Assembly: GCA_964019335.1 (NCBI GenBank)
Contig: OZ025669.1
Coordinates: 186,001 to 250,000, forward strand
DNA from: Diplonema japonicum
Taxonomy: Eukaryota > Euglenozoa > Diplonemea > Diplonemida > Diplonemidae
Direction: 5' to 3'
Length of the DNA: 64,000 nt
Under the pieces are notes generated by a model. It was not told where the DNA came from. It worked only from the letters and a program-made list of their open reading frames with translations, and made no database searches. Below are positions 10,621 through 20,300 of the stretch, piece by piece (positions within the stretch are counted from its first letter, which is position 1; each line of letters begins with the position of its first letter). The position numbers were made by a program, and so were the translations under genes.

Positions 10621-10811
10621 TGGAGTTATCGTATACATAAACAGAAGGGAGGGAATGCTAGCCTGCTCCCTTCCCTCCTTGCCCACCGTGTTTGAAAGCC
10701 ATGCGGCTTTAAGCAAAAAAGAGTTAGCAGCCACGTTGTAGGACGCAGCAAAGAAGAAAAGAGTGTGGCACGATCCTTTACGGATCTCTGCCAGAAGATA
10801 GTATCATGTGT

Positions 10812-11264
10812 TTACTCGGACTCTTTTGTGTTCTCTGAATGATCTCCTCTAGCAGCAGTCGCACTTGCAGTTGGGATTGTGGCATCTTTGTCGCACTTGC
10901 AAGATGGAGCACTGCCACTACAGCAAGACCCTTCAGCACATTTGCACTCCTTACCGCATTTGCAAGATCCTTCAGCACGCTTGGAGCCCTGGCCACACTT
11001 GCAGCCTTCACACTTGCAAGACTCACCACATTTGCAAGACCCCTCAGCACACTCGCAGGACCCTTCACCGCATTTGCACCCCTCAGCGCAGTTGCAGGAC
11101 CCTTCACCGCATTTGCAATTGGATACTGCACTGTTGCCACAACAAGGCTCTTCTTGGACCTTAGTGACTTCATTATCCCCGCCCCCGTTGCATCCACACC
11201 CACTGCCATTTGTCACCAGCACTACCACAGCAAGGGCGCACAGAATGTTCAATATAAAGTTCAT
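10812..11264 (-). CDS. Secreted metallothionein-like cysteine-rich protein, with a probable C-terminal frame break
   Basis: The likely start is the ATG at 11264, because a hydrophobic signal peptide follows at once (residues 1-20, MNFILNILCALAVVVLVTNG). An upstream in-frame Met at 11324 would bury this signal. The mature part is built of repeated CKCGEGSC / CxCAEGS units with 26 cysteines, mostly as Cys-x-Cys pairs, the hallmark of metallothioneins that chelate Zn, Cu or Cd. The signal peptide implies export to the secretory route or outside, which is unusual for the family. The last 27 residues lose the pattern. One base more in the GGG run at 10873-10875 would restore Cys-rich coding ending at a TAG at 10849-10851. 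Name by composition only; another Cys-rich structural protein is possible. Confidence 0.75.
   Translation of the reverse strand: MNFILNILCALAVVVLVTNGSGCGCNGGGDNEVTKVQEEPCCGNSAVSNCKCGEGSCNCAEGCKCGEGSCECAEGSCKCGESCKCEGCKCGQGSKRAEGSCKCGKECKCAEGSCCSGSAPSCKCDKDATIPTASATAARGDHSENTKESE
10905..11125 (-). repeat. Short tandem coding repeats for Cys-x-Cys units
   Basis: The metallothionein-like gene repeats a unit of roughly 12-24 bases encoding CKCGEGS or CxCAEGS about eleven times. One unit (around 10975-10990) carries Ser and Arg where Cys is expected, so copies are diverging. Confidence 0.7.
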
Positions 11265-11378
11265 CTTCTTGTTAAAAAATCTGCAAAGGCCGCTAAAAGC
11301 ATAAGGGGGACAAAAAACAACCATTTTTTTGGTTCAAAGCTTACTTAAACTGTTAACATTCTTTTGTAAAAAAGATGT

Positions 11379-14300
11379 CTACACTGGCCGTGGCACAACA
11401 GGAAGCCCCTTGGGACTTCCCTCGGCCTGGTTGTCGCTTTGGAGAGGCTGTCGTCTTGGGGAAATGGACACGCCATCCTGGCGGATCTGACGCGTGGGGG
11501 AAACTACGGCCCAAGAGCCTTGTTCGACAATGCCCGATTTCGTAGTTAATTGGATATCTCGGGCAATCTTTCGGCGAACGGTCGGAGCTACTTCGGGTTT
11601 CCAGGTGTCAAGGTGCAAGAGCTTCATCTTCTTTGCGATGTTGAAGTAGAAAAGGTTGTTGTAGCAGAATCTGAGGACACCAGTGCGCGAGGTGCCAGCT
11701 ACACCGCTTAAGAGCGTTTCTTTGAGAATGTGCTGTTTGGCTTTTTCCTCACACAGCCTCGCGAACACAGGGCAGACCTCCACTAGCGTAGCGAAATCGC
11801 TTTTCGACAGCTTGTACAGCTCACAGTATGTCTTCGTGACGATGCTCGCGGTCCGCCCTGTTGTGATCAGGAGGGCGATCTCCCCGAAGAAAGACCCTGG
11901 TTTCAAGGGGATCTTTTTCCCGTTACCGAGGGTGGCCTCAAGTTCACCATATGACACAAAGTACATAGCTTTTCCAGGGTCACCCTTGCGTACCACAGTG
12001 ACACCAATTTGTATTTGTTCCAGTGTCAACATCTTGCACACTGCCGATAGTACCTTCTCGTCGTTCATCGCTTTGAACAACGGTACGGTTTGCACAAGGT
12101 CTCGAAGCACGAAGGTTTCAAGACGTGACTTGCCGATCTCTCGAATGCTATCGTGCACGGCGGAGAACTCTTTCATAACGCGCTTGAACGCGGTCTTGCC
12201 CAGCTTGAACAGGTAGCAGTCGGACACGGTGATGACGCTTGCCCGTCTCGGCATGTCATAAAGCAGAGCGATCTCTCCAAAGAAGCCCCCGTCCTTGATG
12301 GTGAAGAACTCCTCATCGCTCACGATGACGTCTAGCTCACCACGTGACACGAAGTACATCCCGTCTCCTATGTCGCCCTTTTCGATTACGAACTCGTCCA
12401 TTTCCACCAAGACAAACTCCAGTACATCCACAATGGCGTCGATGAACTGTCTGTTTTTCAGCTCCGCAAACAGCGGTACCTTTTGAATGATGTCCTTCAA
12501 GATGAACTTGTTGAAACGCTTTTTCGCGATCGCCGTGATGAGCTCCGCTTCCCTGACGTGCTGCGACATCACCTCCTCGAAGTCCTTCGCGTGCAAAGCG
12601 AACAACGTGCTGTCGCTCTTGGCCATGATGGTGGCTGTCCGTGGTGTGTTGAACAACAGAGCGATCTCTCCGAAGAACGACCCATCACGGAGAACAGACA
12701 CTTCTTCGCCTGCGATCGAAATACTGACTTCACCTCGCGATACGAAGTACATCTCGTCACCCCCCATACCCTCTCTTATGATAAATTGCTTTTTCATGAA
12801 TCTCTTTGGTTCCATCAGCCCCACACAATGCAACAGGAAAGCGTCGTCGTTGCACGTGACGAAAAGCGGTACCTTCTTGAGCAGCCCCCTCAATACCGAC
12901 TGCAGCCTTGGTTCGGCAATGCGCTTGATCTGCTCCACTAGCACCGGGTACCTCTCCATCACACACGAAAGGTCGTCTTTCCCCAACACAAATAGTTGAC
13001 TCGTGCCACATGCTAAAATGGTAGCCGTCCGCGGGGTGTCATAAATCAGAGCCAGCTCACCAAAGAAGTCACCATCCTTCATAATGTGTACATTCTTCTC
13101 CTCTACCATAACTGTCAGTTCCCCACGGGACACGAAGTACATCTCGTTGCCTCCCTCTCCCTCGCTGATCACATGTTCCCCGTTCTCGTATCGCTGCGGA
13201 TGCAAGCACCGTACCACATCTTTGATGAACTGTTCCTCTTGGCATCCCTTGAACAGTGGAACCTTCTTCACAATGTCCTCTAAAACAAATGCATTTAGCC
13301 GTTCTTTAGCAAGAATAACCACTTCTTCCTCCAACTTCGGGTACTTTTTCATCACCGCTGAGAAGTTCTCTCTTGTCAATGTCAATACCATGCATGATGT
13401 GGCTGCCGTGATGGTTGCTGTTCTGGGTGTTTGGTAGATCAGGACAATCTCCCCGAAGAAACCGCCATCGCGCAACACGTGCACCTCTTTCCCTGCCAAG
13501 GACACCGTGAGCTGCCCTCTCAAGATGAAGTACATTTCATCACCTCCTTCGCCTTCTTGCACCACCGTTTCCGTCTCTTCATAAGACACCGGCACCAAGA
13601 ACTCTACGATTTCCTTGATGAAGTTTTCGTCGGAGCAATTCTTGAACAAGGGCACGTTCTTCACAAGGTCGCTCAGAACGTGCAGCTTGAACCTTGCTCG
13701 GGCAATTTCTACTATCGATTCAGCTGTGGTTACGAACCTTTTGGTTAACTCTGCGAAGGCAGCTTTCTTGAGGACGAACAGCTGGCTTTTCGTCGCTGCC
13801 TGAATCGTAGCTGTTCTCGGGGTGCGGAACAGCAGCGCAACTTCCCCAAAGAAGTCGCCGTCCTTCATCGCGTGCAATTTCTTGCCGTTCGATGTGACAA
13901 TGAGCTCGCCACGGGAGACGAAATACATCTCATCACCGCCCTCACCTTCCTTCATGATAACCTCCCCCTCCACACAACCCTTCGGAACAAGAGATTCGAC
14001 GACTGCTAATATAAAATCTGTGTCTTCGCAGTCCTGGAAAAGAGGTACCTTCTTCACGATGTCGTTGAGAACGAAGTGGCCCATCCTAACTCGTGCTACA
14101 TCAAGGATGGCATCGCCTTCAACTGGATACATGGATATCACACTGCTAAATGCAGCACGTGACAGGACGAAGAGACTTGTCTTGGACTCTGCGGTGATCG
14201 TGGCTGTCCTGGGGGTGTCATAAACGAGTGCCACTTCGCCGAAAAAGTCACCGTCTCTCATGTGGCCGTTGAACTCCCCAGAGCTGACCAGCAAGCACCC

Positions 14301-17300
14301 ACGTGACACGAAGTACATGGTGTCGCCACCCGCGCCTTCCTCAACGATGGTCTGCCCCTTCTCGTAACTCTCTGGCGTCATCGTGTTCACCAAGTCTTTA
14401 ATGAAAGCACTCGACGCAGATTCAAAGAGGCAGTTCTTGACCACTATTTCTTCCAGGTACTGCGTCATCCTCAACTTCGCAATCCCACGCATCACAGCTG
14501 CCTCCTTCGGGTACTCTTGCAGCACCTTCAGTAGACTAGATCGCATTAAGACATACAACTGCCCTTTTGTATGAGCGACGATGCTTGCTGTCCTTGGCGT
14601 GTCGTACAGCAGGGCCACTTCGCCGAAGAAGGACCCGTCCTTTATGCTGGCGATGCGCTTCCCGCTGATGGTGATGCTCAGGACCCCACGTAAGATGAAG
14701 TACATCTCGTCGCCTCCCTCACCTTGCTTCATGAGGGTGATGCCTTTGGTGATCGAGCGCGGCAACAAGCACATCATGACATCGTTGATGAAGGACTCGC
14801 TTGATTGGGCGAACAGCGGTACCTTCTTGAGCATAGGTAGTAGCACAGATATCCGCAATCTCTCTCCTGCAGTTCGTTTGATGCCTGCGGCCAGCTGTTC
14901 ATATTTCTCAAACACTGACGCAAGGTCGTCTTTCCCCAACACAAATAGTTGACTCGTGCCACATGCTAAAATGGTAGCCGTCCGCGGGGTGTCATAAATC
15001 AGAGCCACTTCACCAAAGAAGTCACCATCCTTCATGGTGTGTACTTTTTTCTCTTCAACAACAACTGTCAGTTCCCCACGGGACACGAAGTACATCTCGT
15101 TGCCTCCCTCTCCCTCGCTGATCACATGTTCCCCGTTCTCGTATCGCTGCGGATCTAAGCACCGTACCACATCTTTGATGAACTGTTCCTCTTGGCATCC
15201 CTTGAACAGTGGAACCTTCTTCACAATGTCCTCTAAAACAAATGCATTTAGCCGTTCTTTAGCAAGAGCAACCACTTCTTCCTCCAACTTCGGGTACTTT
15301 TTCATCACCGCTGAGAAGTTCTCTCTTGTCAATGTCAATACCATGCATGATGTGGCTGCCGTGATGGTTGCTGTTCTGGGTGTTTGGTAGATCAGGACAA
15401 TCTCCCCGAAGAAACCGCCATCGCGCAACACGTGCACCTCTTTCCCTGCCAAGGACACCGTGAGCTGCCCTCTCAAGATGAAGTACATTTCATCACCTCC
15501 TTCGCCTTCTTGCACCACTGCCTCCCCCGCTTGGTAGTTCTTGGGTTCCAGGAGCTCCACGATTTCCTTGATGAAATCTTCCTCAGTGCAAGTCTTGAAC
15601 AAGGGCACGTTCTTCACAAGGTCGCTTAGAACGTGCTTTCGGAATCGTTTGTCAGCGGTCTCTGTGATCCCCTGAGCAGCCTGGGGGTACTCATCCATCA
15701 GTTCCAACAGATCTTCCTTTGTCAATACAAAGAGCCCGCTTCTTCCGGTGGTCTTGATTGTAGCTGTTCTCGGGGTGTCGAATAGCAACGCCACCTCCCC
15801 AAAGAAGTCACCATCTTTCATTGTGTGCACCTTGGTGCCAGCTACGGTGACTGAAAGTTCGCCACGCGAGACGAAATACATCTCGTGACCACCCTCGCCT
15901 TCTTGGACTACAAACTCGTCCCCCTCTAAACCACGGGGGACGAGGCACTTGACGAGACCTGCTATGAAATCTTCGCAATGGCTGGAAGCAAACATAGGCA
16001 CTTTGCGTACAATGTCACCGAGTACGTGCCTTCTCAGCCTGATCTTTGCAAGCTCTCTGATGATATCCGCGTCTGCCGGGAAGGCGTCCATCACCTCGTA
16101 GAAGTCTGTCCTTTTCAGAACGAACAGGTTGCTGATATTTTCGGCGAAGATGGTGGCTGTTCTGGGCGTGTCATACACCAAAGCAATCTCGCCGAAGAAA
16201 TCCCCGTCCTTCATGGTGTGCACTTGCTTGCCTCCTACGTGTACAGAAAGGTGGCCTCTTGATACATAATACATCTCGTCGCCTCCTTCGCCCTCTGTCA
16301 CGATGACGTCGCCCTGTTCGTAGCTGCGCGTGCTCAGCTTGCAAATCAGTTCAGTGATAAAGTCGGTCGACGACGTGTGGAAAAAAGAATGCGGGCGGAG
16401 GAAGTCTGTAAGCAGGAACTGCGTGAATCTCTGTTTGGCAATAGTGTAGACACCTGCAGCAACCCCCTCGTTCTCAGTCATGATCTTGCTGAAGTTTTCC
16501 TTCATCAACACGAACAACTGACTCGGAGTCTTGGCGGTGATGGTGGCCGTCCTGGGTGTGTTGTACACGATGGCAATCTCGCCGAAGAAGTCCCCGTCTT
16601 TCATGGTGTGAACCTCGATCCCGTTTATCGAAATGCCAAGCTCCCCGCGTGAAATGAAGTACATCTCCTCACCTCCCTCGCCTTCGCGTACAATCACATC
16701 TCCTGTATCAAAGCCCTTCGGCCGAAGCTGTTCCACGACCTTTGACAAGAAGTCTTCATCTTGCGAATCTTTAAAGATAGGTACCTTCTTCACGATATCC
16801 TGCAAGACGTGCTTCCGGAACCGAGATGTCGCGATTTCTTTAGTCCACGCCGCCTCAAGGGGGTACCTCTCCATGATGTTCTTGAATTCACGGTTGCTCA
16901 GCGAGAATAGGTGGCTGTCCGTCTCTGCCACGATCGTGGCTGTCCTTGGTGTGTCATAGAGGAGCGCAACCTCACCGAAGAAGTTCCCGTCCGTCAGAAT
17001 GTGCACCAACTTCCCTGCGACCATCACGTGAAGCCGCCCGCGGGAAATAAAGTACATCTCGTGCCCCCCGCCGCCTTCCTCTATTACGCTGGAGCCCTTG
17101 ACATACTTTCGTGCCTCCAGCTGCTCCACCACCTCTTCGATTAGCTCGCTTGTCTTGCACCTTGTGAACAGCGGGACCTTCTTGACCATGTCCTCCAGAA
17201 CGAACTTCCTGAATCTTATCTGGCCTATTTGCTTGATGCTCTCGGCTTGGAGAGGGAACCGCTCCATCACCTTGTCGAAATTCTCCTTCGTGAATACGAA

Positions 17301-20300
17301 AAGATGGGACCGCGTGAGAGCCTTGATGCTGGCAATGCGCGGCGTGTCGTACAGCAGGGCCACCTCACCAAAGAAGCCGCCATCGACAAGAGTGGTAACG
17401 AGCTTGCAACCGATATACACAGCAAGGCTGCCCCTGGATATGAAATACATCTCTGCACCTCCGGCATTCTCATTGATGACAAAGCTTCCCTCCTCAAAGG
17501 TGCAGACTGTGAGGTGCTCGACAACGGCGCCCAGGAACTCATCGTTGTCGCGGCACCGTGCGAACAGCGGTACCTTTGATACATTTTCCTGAAGGACGTA
17601 CTTCTGTAACCGCTGTTTAGCTATGCGCCTAATCGGTTCTGCTGCCTTGTCATGCCGGTCCATCACAGCCTGGAAGTCAAACTTCGACAACACAAACAGC
17701 ATAGACCTCACACGCGCCTTGATAGTCGCAGTACGTGGCGTGTCAAACATAAGCGCAATCTCACCAAAGAAGTCCCCGTCCTTTAATTGGCAGACCTCCT
17801 CCGTTCCCATAAACACCATAAGAACGCCCCGAGACACAAAGTACATCTCATCTCCCCCTTCACCTTCTTTGATCACGTGTTCATCCTCCTCATAATACAC
17901 AGGCTCCATCTTGGTCACTAAGTCATCGATCAGTTCGTTGTCCGTTGATGAGAAGATGGGCACCTTCTTGCAAAGGTCAGCCAGAACAAACTGCTTCAGT
18001 CGTGCTTTTGCCTCTTCGTGGATGTGGTTTGCTTCCAGTGGGTAGGCAATCATGACCTCCTCCAAATCACTTCTCGTTAGGACATACAACTGTGCCATTG
18101 TAGCCGCCTTGATTGTAGCCGTTCTCGGTGTGTCGTAGATCAGCGCCACTTCACCGAAGAAATCGCCGTCGTTGAGCGTGCGCACGACGGTGCCAGCGTA
18201 CAGTATCTCCAGGGTCCCCTTCGAGATGAAAAACATCTCCTGCCCCCCACCACCTTCCTCGATCACCAGGTCTCCTGGGTAATAACTCTTTGGGGTCAGA
18301 CGGAGGACCAAATCGCTCAGGAAATTACTGTGCGACCCTTGGAACATGGAGACCTTATTCACCAAGTCTAAAAGCACAAAGCGGAAGAACCGCTCCTGCG
18401 CGACGTGGAAGATAGCGACGGACACACTGGGGTGTTGGGACAACACGCTGTTGAAGTCGGACCGCTGCAGCATAAAGAGGTGTGATTTCTCTATCGCGTG
18501 GACACCCGCCGTGCGTGTCGTGTCGTAGACAAGTGCAACTTCCCCGAAGTATTCTCCGTCGCTGACGCGCTTTACCTTCTCGTTCCCCACAGAGACTTGC
18601 AACAAACCCCTGTTGACGAAGTACATCTCACCACCCTTCATACCCTCCTTGATCACAGATTCCCCGGCTGCAAAAGTCAACGGTATCAACACGTGTGCCA
18701 GCTCCCTCATGAAATCGTTGTCCACGCCGTGGAACAGCGACACTTTTTTGATGAGTTCGAGCAACACGAATACCTGAAACCTTGCCGTTGCTGTCTCCAT
18801 CACGGTATCTTTGATCTCCGGGTACTTGCACAAAACGCTTTTGAAGTCCTCCTGTGTGAGAACAAGCAGCGTGGATGGCAATGTGGCCCGAATTGTTGCG
18901 GTGCGAGGAGTGTCGTAGACAAGAGCAATCTCTCCAAAAAAGTTGCCGTCGTACATGTTACGAACCAACGCGTTATCTACGGTCACACTAAGGCTGCCCC
19001 GGAGCACGAAGTACATCTCATGCCCACCTTCGCCTTCTCTCATTACGCAGGTGTCTTTGTTGTAGCCTTTCACTGTCAGTTTCAAAGACACTTCTGACAT
19101 GAAACTGTCACTGTGTACGTTTCTAAAGAGAGGTATCTTCTGCACCATTATGTTGATGATGGTGCGAAACCTCGTCTCGGCAATCGCGCGCAGACCCTGC
19201 ATCTCATCCTCGAACCACTTTGAAACAGCAACGAAGTCTTCCTGCGTCAACATGAATAGCAGCGCGCTGCTTGCAGCCTTGATGCTAGCTGTCCTGGGGG
19301 TGTCATATATCAGTGCCACTTCACCGAAAAAGTCCCCGTCCTTCATGACATGCACGATGGACCCCTCTGAGATTACGTTGAGGTCACCACGTGACACGAA
19401 GTACATGCAGTTCTTCTCGGTGCTGTCGCCTTCTTTGATAACCATGTCGCCTGCTTGCAGCCGTGCGGGTTTGAGCTTGTTGACGATCTCTTTGATGAAC
19501 AGGTCGCTGCTCCCTGTGAACATAGGTACTTTCCTTACGAGCTCGTCGAGAACGAATGTTTGTAAGCGTTTTTCTGCTGTGTACAGAATGGAGCCGCTTT
19601 CGTCGGGGTAGTCCGTCAGCACGGCCATGAAATCGCTCTTGCTAAGCACAAATAGCTGTAAACTGCTTGCAGCCTGGATCGTGGCTGTCCGTGGTATGTC
19701 GTATACGAGGGCCACCTCGCCGAGAAAACCACCATCCGTCATCGTGTGCACCTCTTTCCCTTCTATTGTCACTGTAAGGTCACCACGCGATACGAAGTAC
19801 ATCTCATCGCCGCCCTCACCTTCTCTGATGACGTACTCACCGCACTGGTACTTCCTCGGCACCAGGCACTCTACAACGCGTTTCATGAACGCATCGCTGC
19901 AGTCGGACCCGAACATCGGTACCTTCTTCACAAGCTCGTTAAGAACGAACTTCCTCAAACGGGACTCCGCTGTTGTGAGAATCTCATCTCTCTGCGTGGG
20001 GTACCGCTCCACAATGTCGTCGAAAGACTCTCTACTGAGCATCAACACCTGGCTCTCCTGCTCCGCGACAATAGTCGCTGTTCGCGGTGTGTTATGCACC
20101 AAAGCCACCTCGCCAAAGTAGTCGCCGTCGACTAACTGCAACACTTGATACCCCAGCACGTACACCCCTACAAGGCCACGTGACACGAAGAACAGATCCG
20201 TACCCCCTTCGCCTTCTTTGATGATTTGTGTACCTTTTGGGAACACCCTGGAGACCAGTTTATTGGTAAGAAGGACGAGGACATCTAGCGAGGTCTTCTG

